A DNA stretch of 64,000 bases from the NCBI RefSeq assembly GCF_022844465.1, contig NZ_JALHLP010000001.1:186001-250000 (forward strand). The letters run 5' to 3'. Made by a program: the position numbers and the translations under genes. Below the pieces are notes generated by a model. That model did not search any database. It saw nothing but the letters and a program-made list of their open reading frames with translations, and was not told where the DNA came from. Below, in pieces: positions 18,607 to 28,727 of this stretch (positions within the stretch are counted from its first letter, which is position 1; each line of letters starts with the position of its first letter). This DNA comes from Bradyrhizobium sp. GTDB lineage: Bacteria > Pseudomonadota > Alphaproteobacteria > Rhizobiales > Xanthobacteraceae.

Positions 18607-20682
18607 TCACTCCGCTGCCGTCAGCATTTTCCCGGACGCCAGCCGGGAGCACTCCGCCATGACCGCCGAGGCCCGCGCGATCGGGTTGGTCAGATAGAAA
18701 TCCTCGATCGTCGTCGTGAACGGCGTCTTGTCGATCTTGCCGCCGCTGGCCGCCAACGCCTTGACGTCCTCGGCCTTGCCGGGCTCGACCTGGTCGACCC
18801 GCATCAAATGCGGCGCCGATTTGGAAATGGCCTGGCGCAGCGCCGGCAGCGAATCGTAGGGCAACCGCTTGCCCAGCACATCGGAGAGCGCGCGGATGAT
18901 CGCCCAGTCCTCGCGGGCCTCGCCGGGCGGAAACGCGGCGCGATTGGCGATCTGCACCCTGCCCTCGGTGTTGACGTAGAGGCCGGATTTTTCGGTATAG
19001 GCCGCGCCCGGAAGGATGACGTCGGCGCGATGCGCGCCGCGGTCGCCATGGGTGCCGACATACACCACGAAGGTGCCGTCCGGCACCTTGACCTCGTCGG
19101 CGCCGAGCAGAAACAGCACGTCGAGTGTGCCGTAGGTCGTCATCTGCGCGAGGTTGAGGCCGCCCGGTCCGGGCGCTAAGCCGATATCCAGCGCACCGAC
19201 GCGGGAGGCGGTATCCTGCAGCACGGCAAAGCCGTTCCAGCCGTCCTTGAACGCGCCGAGGTCAGCCGCGATCTTTGCCGCCAGCGCCAGCACCGCCGCG
19301 CCATCGTGGCGGGCGAACGCCCCGGCGCCGACCAGCACGATCGGCTTTGCGGCTTCCTTCAGCACGTTGGCAAAGGAATGCTTGCCGCCGGCGAGTTCGC
19401 CGAGCGAATCCGTACCCGCGCCGAGATAGTCGTAATCATAGGTGAGATCGGCCCTGGCGCCGATCACGCCGACCTTGAGTTGACCGGTGCGCCAGCGCTT
19501 GCGGATGCGCGCGTTGAGGACGGCCGCTTCCTTGCGCGGGTTCGAGCCGATGATCAGCAGCGCGTCGGCCTGCTCGATGCCGGCAATGGTCGGGTTGAAG
19601 ATGTAGCTCGCGCGGCCGGCGCGGGGGTCGAAGGCATCGCCGCCCTGTACCGCCAGATTGGCGGAGCCGCACTTCGCCAACAGCTCCTTCAGCGCGAACA
19701 TCTCCTCGACCGCCGCAAGATCGCCGGCCACCGCGCCGATCCGCCGCCCGTCGATTCGACCGGCCTTGGCGGCGATAGCAGCAAAAGCCTCGGGCCAGGA
19801 CGTGGCGCGGAGCTTGCCGTTCTCGCGGATATAGGGCCGGTCAAGCCGCTGCGTCCGCAAGCCATCGACGATGTGGCGGGTCTTGTCGGAAATCCATTCC
19901 TCGTTCACGGCCTCGTTGATCCGCGGCAGGATCCGCATCACCTCGCGGCCGCGGGTGTCGACGCGGATCGCCGAACCGACGCCGTCCATGACGTCGACCG
20001 ACTGCGTCTTGCCAAGTTCCCACGGGCGCGCGGCGAACGCATAGGGTTTCGAGGTCAGCGCGCCGACGGGGCAGATATCGACCAGATTGCCCTGCAGTTC
20101 CGAACTCAGCGCCTGTTCCAGGTAGGTCGTGATCTCCATGTCCTCGCCACGGCCGGTGGCGCCCATTTCCGGCACGCCGCACACCTCGGCGGAGAAACGG
20201 ACGCAGCGCGTGCACTGGATGCAGCGGTTCATCGACGTCTTGACCAGCGCGCCCAGGTATTTGTCCTCGACCGCGCGCTTGTTCTCGGCAAAGCGCGAGG
20301 TATCGACGCCGTAGCCCATCGCCTGGTCCTGCAGGTCGCACTCGCCGCCCTGGTCGCAGATCGGGCAATCCAGCGGGTGGTTGATCAGCAGGAATTCCAT
20401 CACGCCTTCGCGCGCCTTCTTCACCATCGGCGAACGCGTCGAGATTTCCGGCGGCTCGCCCTTCGGGCCGGGCCGGCAGTCGCGCACGCCCCAGGCGCAG
20501 CTCGCCACCGGCTTCGGACCACCCTTCACCTCGACCAGGCACATCCGGCAATTGCCGGCGATCGACAGCCGCTCGTGGTAGCAGAAGCGCGGAATCTCGG
20601 CGCCCGCCGCCTCGCACGCCTGCAGCAGCGTGTACTCTGCGGGCACATCGATCTCTTTGCCGTCGATGATCAGTTTGGTCAT
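18607..20682 (-). CDS. nuoG: NADH-quinone oxidoreductase subunit G
   Basis: 691-residue iron-sulfur subunit of the peripheral arm. The N-terminus has a [2Fe-2S] ferredoxin domain ([15 protein letters not shown]), followed by the His-containing [4Fe-4S] segment [20 protein letters not shown] and [10 protein letters not shown], then a molybdopterin-oxidoreductase-like domain that carries no cofactor in complex I. The start [14 protein letters not shown] at 20682 is preferred over an in-frame ATG 14 codons upstream, which falls within the end of the preceding small gene. Confidence 0.96.
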   Translation of the reverse strand: MTKLIIDGKEIDVPAEYTLLQACEAAGAEIPRFCYHERLSIAGNCRMCLVEVKGGPKPVASCAWGVRDCRPGPKGEPPEISTRSPMVKKAREGVMEFLLINHPLDCPICDQGGECDLQDQAMGYGVDTSRFAENKRAVEDKYLGALVKTSMNRCIQCTRCVRFSAEVCGVPEMGATGRGEDMEITTYLEQALSSELQGNLVDICPVGALTSKPYAFAARPWELGKTQSVDVMDGVGSAIRVDTRGREVMRILPRINEAVNEEWISDKTRHIVDGLRTQRLDRPYIRENGKLRATSWPEAFAAIAAKAGRIDGRRIGAVAGDLAAVEEMFALKELLAKCGSANLAVQGGDAFDPRAGRASYIFNPTIAGIEQADALLIIGSNPRKEAAVLNARIRKRWRTGQLKVGVIGARADLTYDYDYLGAGTDSLGELAGGKHSFANVLKEAAKPIVLVGAGAFARHDGAAVLALAAKIAADLGAFKDGWNGFAVLQDTASRVGALDIGLAPGPGGLNLAQMTTYGTLDVLFLLGADEVKVPDGTFVVYVGTHGDRGAHRADVILPGAAYTEKSGLYVNTEGRVQIANRAAFPPGEAREDWAIIRALSDVLGKRLPYDSLPALRQAISKSAPHLMRVDQVEPGKAEDVKALAASGGKIDKTPFTTTIEDFYLTNPIARASAVMAECSRLASGKMLTAAE

Positions 20683-20689
20683 GGCTGTC

Positions 20690-21184
20690 TCACGTCTTTC
20701 CCGGCTTGCATTCCGGCGGTGCAACGCTGGCGGCCTTCAGCGACGCCCGGATCCACTGCCGGGTCTCGGGGCCGTAAGTGTCGAGAAAGGCCGGCTCCAC
20801 GGCGCCCCTTTCGCACAGGAACGGCAAATGCGGCTTTAGTTCGTAGTCACAGGAGGCCCGCCACTCGCGCTTGTCGGCGAAAGCGGCGATCGTCTCCTCG
20901 CAGGCATAGAGAAAATACGAGACAAAGCTCTCATATTGCTCCCGTTCATTGCGGCCGGCGGCCTTGATGGCCTCGTAGTCGGGCAGCGAGAATTTCGGGT
21001 TCTTGAACGCGAGATCTGTATAGCCGAGAAACGCCTGCCGCGCGCTCGTCGCCCGGTTGTTGCTCCGGATCTCCTCGACCTGCAACATGATCGCGATAAC
21101 GCCGAGCAGGGCCACCCCCGCCTGCGCCATCTGCGCCAGCGTCCCGTATCTCTGCCACCAGAAGCCCGATTGCGCCATCGGCAT
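20690..21184 (-). CDS. Unknown one-helix membrane protein between nuoF and nuoG
   Basis: 164 residues: a short basic N-terminus, one membrane helix (about 18-35) and a soluble helical domain with four cysteines (CEET, ASCDYE, LCERG, PECKPG). I do not recognise the family. Its ATG shares a base with the nuoF stop (TGATG) and its stop is 7 bases from the nuoG start, so it is translated as part of the operon. The domain resembles hypothetical proteins that begin with a helix and carry a LQVEEIRSNNR-type segment, of unknown role. A complex I accessory function is only an inference from position. Confidence 0.7.
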   Translation of the reverse strand: MPMAQSGFWWQRYGTLAQMAQAGVALLGVIAIMLQVEEIRSNNRATSARQAFLGYTDLAFKNPKFSLPDYEAIKAAGRNEREQYESFVSYFLYACEETIAAFADKREWRASCDYELKPHLPFLCERGAVEPAFLDTYGPETRQWIRASLKAASVAPPECKPGKT

Positions 21185-22509
21185 CACTCCGCCGCGACCA
21201 TGTGCGTGGGATCGCGCACGCCGGCGTCGTCGATGTCGGCCTTGTGCGAATACTGGTCGATGCGCGCCTCGATCTCGTGGCGGAAATGGGTGATCAGTCC
21301 CTGGATCGGCCATGCGGCGGCGTCGCCGAGCGCACAGATGGTGTGGCCTTCGACCTGCTTGGTCACCTCCAACAGCATGTCGATCTCGCGCTTGTGGGCG
21401 CGGCCCTCGGCCATGCGCGTCAGCACCCGCCACATCCACCCCGTGCCCTCGCGGCAGGGGGTGCACTGGCCGCAGCTCTCGTGCTTGTAGAAATAGGAGA
21501 TCCGCGCGATCGCCCGGATCAGGTCGGTCGACTTGTCCATCACGATCACGGCGGCGGTGCCGAGGCCGGAGCGCAACTTTCCGAGGCTGTCGAAATCCAT
21601 CGGCGTGTCGATGATCTGATCGGCCGGCACCATGCGCACCGACGAGCCGCCGGGGATCACGGCCTTCAGATTGTCCCAGCCGCCGCGAACGCCGCCGCAA
21701 TGCCGCTCGATCAATTCACGGAACGGAATCCCCATCGCCTCTTCGACGTTGCAGGGCCGCTCGACATGGCCGGAAATGCAAAACAGCTTGGTGCCGACAT
21801 TGTTGGGCCGGCCGATGGCGGCAAACCACGCCGCGCCGCGCCTGAGAATGTCGGGCGCGACCGCGATCGATTCGACGTTGTTGACGGTGGTCGGACAGCC
21901 ATAGAGCCCGACATTGGCCGGGAACGGCGGTTTCAGCCGCGGCTGGCCCTTCTTGCCCTCGAGGCTCTCCAGCAGCGCCGTCTCCTCGCCGCAGATATAG
22001 GCGCCGGCGCCGTGGGCGACATAGATGTCGAACGGCCAGCCATTGACGTTGTCCTTGCCCACCAGCTTCGCCGCATAGGCCTGATCGATCGCGGCCTGCA
22101 GATGCTCGCGCTCGCGGATGAACTCGCCGCGCACATAGATGTAGCAGGCATGCGCGTTCATCGCGAAGCTCGCCAGCAGGCAGCCCTCGACCAGGAGATG
22201 CGGATCGTGCCGCATGATCTCCCGATCCTTGCAGGTGCCGGGTTCGGACTCGTCGGCATTGACCACGAGATAGCTCGGCCGGCCGTCGGTCGATTCCTTC
22301 GGCATGAACGACCATTTCAAACCGGTCGGAAAGCCGGCGCCGCCGCGGCCCCGAAGGCCCGACGCCTTCATCTCGTTGATGATCCAGTCGCGGCCCTTGT
22401 CGATGATCGTCCTGGTGCCGTCCCACGCGCCGCGGCGACGTGCGCCCTCCAGCCCCCAATCGTGAAGGCCGTAGAGGTTCCTGAAGATGCGATCCCTGTC
22501 GTCGAGCAT
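21184..22509 (-). CDS. nuoF: NADH-quinone oxidoreductase subunit F
   Basis: 441-residue NADH- and FMN-binding subunit of complex I. Visible motifs: [15 protein letters not shown] (NADH site), the FMN-binding [10 protein letters not shown] segment, [19 protein letters not shown], and the N3 [4Fe-4S] motif [12 protein letters not shown] with its fourth Cys in [14 protein letters not shown]. Ribosome site AGGAAG precedes the ATG. Gene order is nuoE, a 54-residue membrane protein, nuoF. Confidence 0.97.
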   Translation of the reverse strand: MLDDRDRIFRNLYGLHDWGLEGARRRGAWDGTRTIIDKGRDWIINEMKASGLRGRGGAGFPTGLKWSFMPKESTDGRPSYLVVNADESEPGTCKDREIMRHDPHLLVEGCLLASFAMNAHACYIYVRGEFIREREHLQAAIDQAYAAKLVGKDNVNGWPFDIYVAHGAGAYICGEETALLESLEGKKGQPRLKPPFPANVGLYGCPTTVNNVESIAVAPDILRRGAAWFAAIGRPNNVGTKLFCISGHVERPCNVEEAMGIPFRELIERHCGGVRGGWDNLKAVIPGGSSVRMVPADQIIDTPMDFDSLGKLRSGLGTAAVIVMDKSTDLIRAIARISYFYKHESCGQCTPCREGTGWMWRVLTRMAEGRAHKREIDMLLEVTKQVEGHTICALGDAAAWPIQGLITHFRHEIEARIDQYSHKADIDDAGVRDPTHMVAAE

Positions 22510-22530
22510 GACTTGAAGCTTCCTAAAGGA

Positions 22531-22695
22531 TCAGCGATTGGACTGGGCGTAGGCGAGACCCGCGGCGCAGCCGCCGAAGATCATCGCCCACAACAGGCTG
22601 GATTCCAGCGTCGCGCTCAGCCCGTAGCGCTGCAGGACAAAAATGAACGCCGCCGCCACGATCGCATGCATGCCGATATAGCGCCATTTGCTCAT
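22531..22695 (-). CDS. 54-residue membrane protein between nuoE and nuoF
   Basis: Short frame with two likely membrane segments (about 6-24 and 33-50). The start is the ATG at 22695 with GAGAGGGA upstream. The longer frame to 22935 reads antisense-like Arg-rich sequence within nuoE and is not used. It lies 21 bases before nuoF and 47 after nuoE on the same strand. No family recognised; probably conserved in Bradyrhizobium nuo operons, but that needs a search. Confidence 0.6.
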   Translation of the reverse strand: MSKWRYIGMHAIVAAAFIFVLQRYGLSATLESSLLWAMIFGGCAAGLAYAQSNR

Positions 22696-22742
22696 CGCGC
22701 TGTCCCTCTCCGGCCCTTCCGCGGGCAATTTGGCGTCACGTC

Positions 22743-23354
22743 TCACGTTGTTTCCTTCAGCGTCGTCGGCCCGCCCACCGGCGCGGAAAACTGACGGTCG
22801 ATCTGCGGTCCGGGCTTCGGCGGCTTGCCCGTGGCAAAGCCGTCCAGCACCTTGCCGAAGCTCTCGCGGGTGAGATCCTCGTAAGTATCCTTCCAGATCA
22901 GCACCATCGGCGCGTTCACGCAGGCGCCCAGGCACTCGACTTCTTCCCAGCTGAAATCGCCATCCTTCGACAGTTCGAAGGGATCATGATGGATACGGCT
23001 CTGGCACACCTCGATCAGGTCGCCGGCGCCGCGCAAGCGGCAGGGCGTGGTGCCGCAGACCTGGACATGGGCCTTGGTGCCGACCGGTTGCAGCTGGAAC
23101 ATGGTGTAGAAGGTCGCCACCTCGAGCACGCGGATGTAAGGCATCTCCAGCAACTCGGCGACCGCGCGGATCGCGGCTTCCGAAACCCATCCCCGATGCT
23201 GCTCCTGGGCGCGCCACAGGATCGCGATCACCGCCGACGCCTGGCGCCCTGGCGGGTATTTCGCGATCTCGTTCCTTGCAAAGGCAAGGTTCTCTTCAGA
23301 GAACGCAAAGCTCGCGGGCTGCAGTTCCTTGGGTGCGAGGCGGCGGACGGACAT
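22743..23354 (-). CDS. nuoE: NADH-quinone oxidoreductase subunit E
   Basis: 203-residue thioredoxin-fold subunit holding the N1a [2Fe-2S] cluster. The four cysteines lie in [13 protein letters not shown] and [11 protein letters not shown]. The N-terminal helical region ([19 protein letters not shown]) and [16 protein letters not shown] are typical. A C-terminal tail of about 35 residues is Pro/Gly-rich. It follows the FkbM-type methyltransferase gene by 12 bases. Confidence 0.96.
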   Translation of the reverse strand: MSVRRLAPKELQPASFAFSEENLAFARNEIAKYPPGRQASAVIAILWRAQEQHRGWVSEAAIRAVAELLEMPYIRVLEVATFYTMFQLQPVGTKAHVQVCGTTPCRLRGAGDLIEVCQSRIHHDPFELSKDGDFSWEEVECLGACVNAPMVLIWKDTYEDLTRESFGKVLDGFATGKPPKPGPQIDRQFSAPVGGPTTLKETT

Positions 23355-23366
23355 CGTTTCAGTCTC

Positions 23367-24329
23367 TCATTGCGCGCGACGCGCGGCTTTCGCATTGAGC
23401 GCGTCGATCCGGGCGAGCCAGAACGCGCTTGCGGTGCCGAACACGTTGTAGCCGACGTGGGATGAAACCTTGATCCGATCGAGAATCGAAAGGTCGGTCA
23501 CGGTTTCAAAACGATTGCTGCGGGGATCGTGAACGATTAACTTCATCGGGGTTTGTTCGAGGATATGACGCGAAACAGTATGCAACGGATCATTGCCGTG
23601 CTCCTCGCAGAGCAGCATGCTGTCACCCTGCATCAGCCGCGTTCCGCCCTTCATGGCTTCGATCTCGACGCCTTCGACATCGAGTTTGACCAGGTATTTG
23701 CCGCCGACCGAAATCCTGCCGTCGTCCAGCAGATCGTCGAGGGCAATGACCGGCACTTCCTCGCCGCCCGATTGTTCGCCGGCGATGCTGAAGGCCTCGT
23801 GCTTGATGCCCGACAGACGCGCGGCGCCGCGCGCGGCGCCAATCGCGCATTTGACGGTTTCGAAACGATCGCCGTTGATCCCAGCGTTGTTGGCCAGTTT
23901 CGGAAAGTTCTGCGACGACGGTTCGATCGCGATCGCCTTGCGCGAACCGAACGGCCGGCTCGACACCAGCACCGACCAGTAGCCATAATTGGCGCCGCAA
24001 TCGAGCAGCGTGTAGTCGACGTCGGCGGAGTCGCGAAACAGCAGCTCCAGTTCGTCCTCGTAGCGGAAGCTGCGGTCGAGCAGCTTGCTCCAGTAGCCGT
24101 CACCATAGGGAAACTCGAAGATGGCGTCGGGGTTGAGCTTGACCTGGATGCCGCGCGCCGGCAGCGCGGTGCGCAGGAGATTGGCGCACATGTTGTAGCC
24201 GCGATGCGAGAAATTCGCGCTCACCTTCGAACCCAGCGTCAGCGCCATTGCGGCCAGACGCTCCCACGCGTTGGCGCCGACGAGCGCGCCCGAAGCCCGG
24301 TCGAACTGGATCGGCGCCTGCGCGATCAT
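23367..24329 (-). CDS. FkbM-family SAM-dependent methyltransferase inside the nuo operon
   Basis: 320 residues. The S-adenosylmethionine motif [12 protein letters not shown] is at about 108-119, followed by [15 protein letters not shown] and the FkbM segment [18 protein letters not shown] (about 215-232) with the acidic pair typical of the family. FkbM enzymes are mostly O-methyltransferases of small molecules or glycans. The ATG at 24329 overlaps the nuoD stop as ATGA, so translation is coupled to nuoD; an in-frame start at 24455 lies inside nuoD and is not used. Position between nuoD and nuoE suggests a link with complex I (protein or quinone-site modification) or simply a gene that has entered the operon. 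Substrate unknown. Confidence 0.8.
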   Translation of the reverse strand: MIAQAPIQFDRASGALVGANAWERLAAMALTLGSKVSANFSHRGYNMCANLLRTALPARGIQVKLNPDAIFEFPYGDGYWSKLLDRSFRYEDELELLFRDSADVDYTLLDCGANYGYWSVLVSSRPFGSRKAIAIEPSSQNFPKLANNAGINGDRFETVKCAIGAARGAARLSGIKHEAFSIAGEQSGGEEVPVIALDDLLDDGRISVGGKYLVKLDVEGVEIEAMKGGTRLMQGDSMLLCEEHGNDPLHTVSRHILEQTPMKLIVHDPRSNRFETVTDLSILDRIKVSSHVGYNVFGTASAFWLARIDALNAKAARRAQ

Positions 24330-25516
24330 CGATCGACCTCTCCGAACACGATGTCGAGCGAGCCAAGGATCGCCGAGACGTCGGCGAGCAGATGGCCGCG
24401 GCAGATGAAATCCATCGCCTGCAGATGGGCGAAGCCCGGCGCGCGGATCTTGCACTTGTATGGCTTGTTGGTGCCGTCGGCGACCAGATAGACGCCGAAC
24501 TCGCCCTTCGGCGCCTCGACCGCGACGTAGACCTCGCCGGCGGGCACCCGAACGCCTTCGGTGTAGAGCTTGAAGTGGTGGATCAGCGCTTCCATCGAGC
24601 GCTTCATCTCACCGCGCCTGGGCGGGGCAATCTTGTTGTCCTCGACGACGACGGGCCCCTGGCCGTCGGCCGCGCGCAGTTTGGCGATGCACTGCTTCAT
24701 GATGCGCACGGACTGGCGCATCTCCTCCATGCGGATGCAGTAGCGGTCGTAACAATCGCCGTTCTTGCCGATCGGGATGTCGAAATCCATCTCCGCATAG
24801 CATTCGTAAGGCTGCGACTTACGCAAGTCCCAGGCCGCGCCGGAGCCTCGCACCATGACGCCGGAAAAGCCCCACGCCCACGCCTGCGCCAGCGTCACCA
24901 CGCCGATGTCGACGTTGCGCTGCTTGAAGATGCGGTTGCCGGTCAGAAGCGTTTCGAGGTCGGCCACCACCTGCAGGAACGGATCGCACCAGGCCTCGAT
25001 GTCGTCGATCAGCTTTGGCGGCAGGTCCTGATGCACGCCGCCGAGGCGGAAATAGGCCGCGTGCATGCGCGAGCCGGAGGCGCGCTCGTAGAACACCATC
25101 AGCTTTTCGCGCTCCTCGAACCCCCACAGCGGCGGGGTCAGCGCGCCGACGTCCATCGCCTGGGTCGTGACATTGAGCAGATGCGACAGGATGCGGCCGA
25201 TCTCGCAATAGAGCACCCGGATCAACTGGCCGCGGCGCGGCACCGCAATGCCGAGCAGCTTCTCGGCGGCGAGGCAGAACGCGTGCTCCTGGTTCATCGG
25301 GGCGACGTAGTCGAGCCGGTCGAAATAGGGAATCGCCTGCAGATACGTCTTCTGCTCGATCAGCTTTTCGGTACCGCGGTGAAGCAGGCCGATATGCGGA
25401 TCGACGCGTTCGACGACTTCGCCGTCCAGCTCCAGCACAAGACGCAAAACGCCATGCGCCGCCGGATGCTGCGGCCCAAAATTGATGGTAAAATTGCGAA
25501 GGTTCTGCTCGTTCAT
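24326..25516 (-). CDS. nuoD: NADH-quinone oxidoreductase subunit D
   Basis: 396-residue quinone-site subunit of complex I, descended from the large subunit of NiFe hydrogenase. Conserved features: [47 protein letters not shown] and the C-terminal [20 protein letters not shown]. The start MNEQNLRNF matches the short alphaproteobacterial form. It is 2 bases from the nuoC stop and overlaps the FkbM gene. Confidence 0.97.
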   Translation of the reverse strand: MNEQNLRNFTINFGPQHPAAHGVLRLVLELDGEVVERVDPHIGLLHRGTEKLIEQKTYLQAIPYFDRLDYVAPMNQEHAFCLAAEKLLGIAVPRRGQLIRVLYCEIGRILSHLLNVTTQAMDVGALTPPLWGFEEREKLMVFYERASGSRMHAAYFRLGGVHQDLPPKLIDDIEAWCDPFLQVVADLETLLTGNRIFKQRNVDIGVVTLAQAWAWGFSGVMVRGSGAAWDLRKSQPYECYAEMDFDIPIGKNGDCYDRYCIRMEEMRQSVRIMKQCIAKLRAADGQGPVVVEDNKIAPPRRGEMKRSMEALIHHFKLYTEGVRVPAGEVYVAVEAPKGEFGVYLVADGTNKPYKCKIRAPGFAHLQAMDFICRGHLLADVSAILGSLDIVFGEVDR

Positions 25517-25518
25517 GG

Positions 25519-26130
25519 TCAGGCCTTCGGCTCAGCCTTCTCGTCGCCCGGCAGCGGGTAGTCCGCGCCCTCCCATGGCGACAGGAAATCAAACTTGCGG
25601 AATTCCTGGTTGAGGCGGACGGGCTCGTAGAGCACGCGCTTCTCCTGGTCGTCGTAGCGCACCTCGACGAAGCCGGTGAGCGGAAAGTCCTTGCGCAGGG
25701 GATGGCCGTCGAAGCCGTAATCGGTCAGGAGCCGGCGCATGTCGGGATGGCCGGTGAAGATCACGCCGTAGAGGTCGTAAGTCTCGCGCTCGAACCAGTC
25801 GGCGCCGGGAAACACTTCGATGATCGACGGCACCTGGGTGGTCTCGTCGGCCTCGGCGCGCAGGCGGATGCGCTCGTTCAGGGTCGGCGACAGCAGATGA
25901 TAGACCACGTCAAAGCGCTTCTCGCGGCCGGGATAATCCACCGCCGTCACGTCGGTGAAGCTGACGAAACGCAGCGAGGGATCGTCGCGCAGGAATTTGA
26001 CGACCTCGACGACCCGGCGCGCATCGATCGTGACCGTGAGCTGGTTGAACGCAATGGAATGGGCGCTCGCCGCGCCGGGAAGCGCGCTCACGATCGTCTG
26101 CCCAAGGGCGTCGAGCCTGCCGTCGTCCAT
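25519..26130 (-). CDS. nuoC: NADH-quinone oxidoreductase subunit C
   Basis: 203-residue peripheral-arm subunit (30-kDa type). The family signature [20 protein letters not shown] is followed by [20 protein letters not shown]. The ATG at 26130 has AGGAA immediately before it, an unusually short distance, but no better start is present; the in-frame extension to 26316 is an antisense-like reading of nuoB. Gap to nuoB is 11 bases. Confidence 0.95.
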   Translation of the reverse strand: MDDGRLDALGQTIVSALPGAASAHSIAFNQLTVTIDARRVVEVVKFLRDDPSLRFVSFTDVTAVDYPGREKRFDVVYHLLSPTLNERIRLRAEADETTQVPSIIEVFPGADWFERETYDLYGVIFTGHPDMRRLLTDYGFDGHPLRKDFPLTGFVEVRYDDQEKRVLYEPVRLNQEFRKFDFLSPWEGADYPLPGDEKAEPKA

Positions 26131-26141
26131 TTCCTGAAACC

Positions 26142-26735
26142 TTAGCGTTCGATGGTCCCGATGCGCCGGATCTTCTTCTGCAGCAGCAGCACGCCGTAGA
26201 GCAGCGCCTCCGCCGTCGGCGGGCATCCCGGCACGTAGATGTCGACCGGCACGATGCGGTCGCAGCCGCGCACGACCGAGTAGGAATAGTGGTAGTAGCC
26301 GCCGCCATTGGCGCATGATCCCATCGAGATGACGTAGCGCGGCTCGGGCATCTGGTCGTAGACCTTGCGCAGCGCCGGCGCCATCTTGTTGGTCAGCGTA
26401 CCCGCCACGATCATGACGTCGGACTGCCGCGGCGAGGCGCGCGGGGCGAAACCGAAGCGCTCAATGTCGTAACGCGGCATCGACACCTGCATCATCTCCA
26501 CCGCACAGCAGGCGAGCCCGAACGTCATCCACATCAGCGATCCCGTGCGCGCCCAGGTGATCAGGTCGTCGGTGGCGGCCACGAAGAAGCCCTTGTCGGA
26601 GAGCTCGTGGTTGACCTCAAGGAAGTACGGATCATTGGCGCCGACCGGCCGGCCGGTGGCGGGATCGAGGATGCCCTTTGGCGCCGGCGCGATATCAGGC
26701 GAAGAATTCATTATTGCCGTCGGGCTCAATCCCAT
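26142..26735 (-). CDS. nuoB: NADH-quinone oxidoreductase subunit B
   Basis: About 197 residues; carries cluster N2, the last iron-sulfur centre before quinone. The adjacent cysteines are in [12 protein letters not shown], with the others in [10 protein letters not shown] and [14 protein letters not shown]. The start [12 protein letters not shown] at 26735 overlaps the end of nuoA; ATGs at 26756 and 26711 are alternatives. Everything after residue 30 is highly conserved. Confidence 0.95.
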   Translation of the reverse strand: MGLSPTAIMNSSPDIAPAPKGILDPATGRPVGANDPYFLEVNHELSDKGFFVAATDDLITWARTGSLMWMTFGLACCAVEMMQVSMPRYDIERFGFAPRASPRQSDVMIVAGTLTNKMAPALRKVYDQMPEPRYVISMGSCANGGGYYHYSYSVVRGCDRIVPVDIYVPGCPPTAEALLYGVLLLQKKIRRIGTIER

Positions 26736-27091
26736 TCCAGCGCGCCCTTCTTCCACTCATAGGCAAAACCGACCGTGAGGACGGCGAGGAACATCATCAT
26801 CGACCAGAAGCCCGTAGCGCCGAGCTTGCCGAAGGCGACCGCCCACGGAAACAGGAACGCCACTTCGAGGTCGAAAATGATGAAGAGGATCGCGACCAGG
26901 TAGAAGCGCACATCGAACTTCATGCGGGCGTCGTCGAACGCGTTGAATCCGCATTCATAAGCGGAAAGCTTTTCCGGATCGGGTTGCTGGAACGCGACCA
27001 GGAACGGCGCAATCAGAAGCGCCAGGCCGATCAGGCTTGCGACCCCTATGAACACCACAAGCGGGAGGTAATTGTGCAGGATGCCGCTCAT
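26726..27091 (-). CDS. nuoA: NADH-quinone oxidoreductase subunit A
   Basis: 121-residue three-helix membrane subunit and first gene of the complex I operon. The conserved loop reads [20 protein letters not shown], with the Cys that is exposed in the deactive state of complex I. The C-terminus [10 protein letters not shown] is the usual end. The promoter must lie in 27092-27613. Confidence 0.96.
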   Translation of the reverse strand: MSGILHNYLPLVVFIGVASLIGLALLIAPFLVAFQQPDPEKLSAYECGFNAFDDARMKFDVRFYLVAILFIIFDLEVAFLFPWAVAFGKLGATGFWSMMMFLAVLTVGFAYEWKKGALEWD

Positions 27092-27613
27092 CGGCGTTGC
27101 CTTTTTTCCGCGGTTTCAAGGCCCGCAGATTCGCTGATTTCAATTGTTCTGGAGGCTTAGCGCAGCGCAACAGAGGGCGCAAGACAAGCCGCCTTGTCGG
27201 CTCTCGCGGCCGGTTCGGCGCGGCAAGGTCGGCCTCAACGGAGATTCCAACGGGCAACACACGACGAGACCATGACGAGTTGCGCGACGAGGCGAAGCGT
27301 AAGGTCGGTGGTAATTGGCCGGACGCTTCGCTTGTTCAAAATGCGCCGCCGCCCGTTGATGGGAAGGGTTTTGGTCTCACCCGGCTTGCCGATCCTCTTC
27401 AAACTGATCCCGCCGATGGTCTCGCCGTTCCCCCTTGTTTTTGTTCCCGTTTTTGCATCCTTTCCTCGGACACGGGCTTCGGCACGCCACGTCGGGAAAC
27501 GGCCCAATCAACCAGATGAAACCATTTTGCGGAGCGCGCGAAACGATTTTGAAACATACGGGGCCTAAACGTGTTGACAACAGAGGACGCCAAACGGCGC
27601 CCGGGAGGCTCCC
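27092..27613. other. Intergenic region upstream of the nuo operon
   Basis: 522 bases between nuoA (leftward) and a small membrane-protein gene (rightward). It must hold the nuo promoter. Several short frames exist on both strands but they are Arg-rich, without ribosome sites or family resemblance. The 3' part carries the ribosome site of the rightward gene (GGGAGG before ATG 27614) and a TTGACA at 27574-27579 without a clear -10 box. Confidence 0.5.
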
Positions 27614-27808
27614 ATGAATCACTCCATTCACTCGGCGGACCGCAGCACCCATCTGAAGATCGTGATCGTCGCCCTTGTCGCCGGCATCGCGGTGGCGGTC
27701 CTTGGCATTTCCGCCCGCACCGGTTCGGATTTGACCCAGACGGCGCAGGTCGTAAAAGCGGGCAAGCCGGTGGTCGTCACCAGCTCTGGAACTTCAACGG
27801 TTCGTTAG
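27614..27808 (+). CDS. Small single-helix membrane protein
   Basis: 64 residues with one membrane helix (about 14-35: LKIVIVALVAGIAVAVLGIS) and a C-terminal periplasmic-type tail rich in Ser, Thr and Val. Proteins of this appearance are frequent short hypotheticals in Bradyrhizobium, often in several copies; no function is known to me. The ATG follows GGGAGGCTCCC, and a terminator stands 28 bases after the stop, which supports an independent small transcription unit. Confidence 0.7.
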   Translation: MNHSIHSADRSTHLKIVIVALVAGIAVAVLGISARTGSDLTQTAQVVKAGKPVVVTSSGTSTVR

Positions 27809-27835
27809 ACAATATCGCCCGACGAGATTCATGAC

Positions 27836-27858
27836 GGCCGCCCTCGGGCGGCCTTTTT
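27836..27858 (+). terminator. Rho-independent terminator
   Basis: GGCCGCCC/GGGCGGCC stem (8 bp) with a very short loop, followed by TTTTT; placed 28 bases after the small membrane-protein gene. Confidence 0.85.
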
Positions 27859-27929
27859 GCTGGCGGCGGGCATTGTTGATAACGACGCGCTTTGCGGCAG
27901 CTTCCGGGGATCAGCGGCAAAATCCAAAA

Positions 27930-28006
27930 TGGCGCGAGAGACGGGACTCGAACCCGCGGCCTCCGCCGTGACAGGGCGGCGCTCTAACCAACTGAGCTAC
28001 TCCCGC
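27930..28006 (-). tRNA. tRNA-Asp (anticodon GTC)
   Basis: 77 bases including an encoded CCA. Acceptor stem GCGGGAG/CTCTCGC (one G-U), D-arm AGCTCAGTTGGTTAGAGC, anticodon stem CCGCC/GGCGG with loop CTGTCAC giving GTC, and T-loop GGTTCGAGTCC. A promoter lies about 33 bases upstream. Confidence 0.97.
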
Positions 28007-28038
28007 GGATGCCAGATCGTGATCCGCGCAGCACCGAG

Positions 28039-28067
28039 GGCATAAAGGCCTGCCCCGTCTTAGTCAA
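28039..28067 (-). promoter_or_regulatory. Sigma-70-type promoter of tRNA-Asp
   Basis: Read leftward: TTGACT (28062-28067), 17-base spacer, TATGCC (28039-28044), with the -10 box ending 32 bases before the tRNA 5' end. Close to consensus for the housekeeping sigma factor. Confidence 0.6.
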
Positions 28068-28321
28068 GGCGGTTGCAAATCCCTGCGTCAACCGGGCATT
28101 TCTTTGATGCCATTGCAAATAATGCCGTGTTTTAAGGTAGAACGGCATAGGCGATCACCACCCGAATCGTTTAAGGCCTGCCACATCGGGGTTTCTTGAA
28201 CCGTTTCCGCTCCGGCTGCATTGCTGTTCGGGTATTCAAGGCACGGCGCCACGCGTCTTGCCCGGCGCGACCCGGTGTTCCCGAACGCGCTTGAGACATT
28301 CATTCATCAGGAGGGCCAGAC

Positions 28322-28621
28322 ATGGCAAAGAAAGCAGCGTCCCCAGCAACGATCACACTCAAGCACCTGGCAGCCGCGCTCGCGGAGGACCATGAATTGT
28401 CCAAGAAGGACGCCGAGGCGATCCTGACCGGCATGGTCGACAAGATCGCCAAGCACTTGAAGAAAGGCGAGCGGATCCGGATCGTCGGCCTTGGCATCCT
28501 TCAGGTCCGCAAGCGGGCCGCCCGCATCGGCCGCAACCCCGCCACCGGCGAACCGATCCAGATCAAGGCCAGCAAGAAAGTCGCCTTCCGCGCCGCCAAG
28601 GAACTCAAGGAAGCGGTCTGA
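28322..28621 (+). CDS. HU-family DNA-binding protein
   Basis: 99-residue histone-like nucleoid protein. The beta-arm region GRNPATGEPIQIKASKKVAFR is the HU/IHF signature; the helical N-terminus (TLKHLAAALAEDHELSKKDAE) is typical. An N-terminal MAKKAASPA extension precedes the domain. The ATG is preceded by AGGAGGG. HU genes commonly follow lon on the same strand; here it is 7 kb from lon and on the opposite strand, so it may be a relocated or additional copy. A terminator follows 27 bases after the stop. Confidence 0.92.
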   Translation: MAKKAASPATITLKHLAAALAEDHELSKKDAEAILTGMVDKIAKHLKKGERIRIVGLGILQVRKRAARIGRNPATGEPIQIKASKKVAFRAAKELKEAV

Positions 28622-28648
28622 CGCGACGCGCTTTCGGTCAGTGCCAGA

Positions 28649-28685
28649 AGCGCCATTCCGGGCGGGGCCCGGGATGGCGCTTTTC
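28649..28685 (+). terminator. Rho-independent terminator of the HU gene
   Basis: AGCGCCATTCCGGG and CCCGGGATGGCGCT pair over 14 bp (one G-U) around a four-base loop, followed by TTTTC. Confidence 0.75.
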
Positions 28686-28727
28686 TGCTATAGAGCCTTC
28701 CCCGTTCCTCATCGCTTTCGGACCGTC

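Noticed and set aside
19306..20967. Rightward 553-codon frame opposite nuoG
   Set aside because: nuoG on the other strand has all iron-sulfur motifs; the frame has no recognisable protein features.
27235..27507. Leftward 91-codon frame upstream of nuoA
   Set aside because: Arg/Thr/Gly-rich, no ribosome site, no similarity that I recognise; treated as intergenic.
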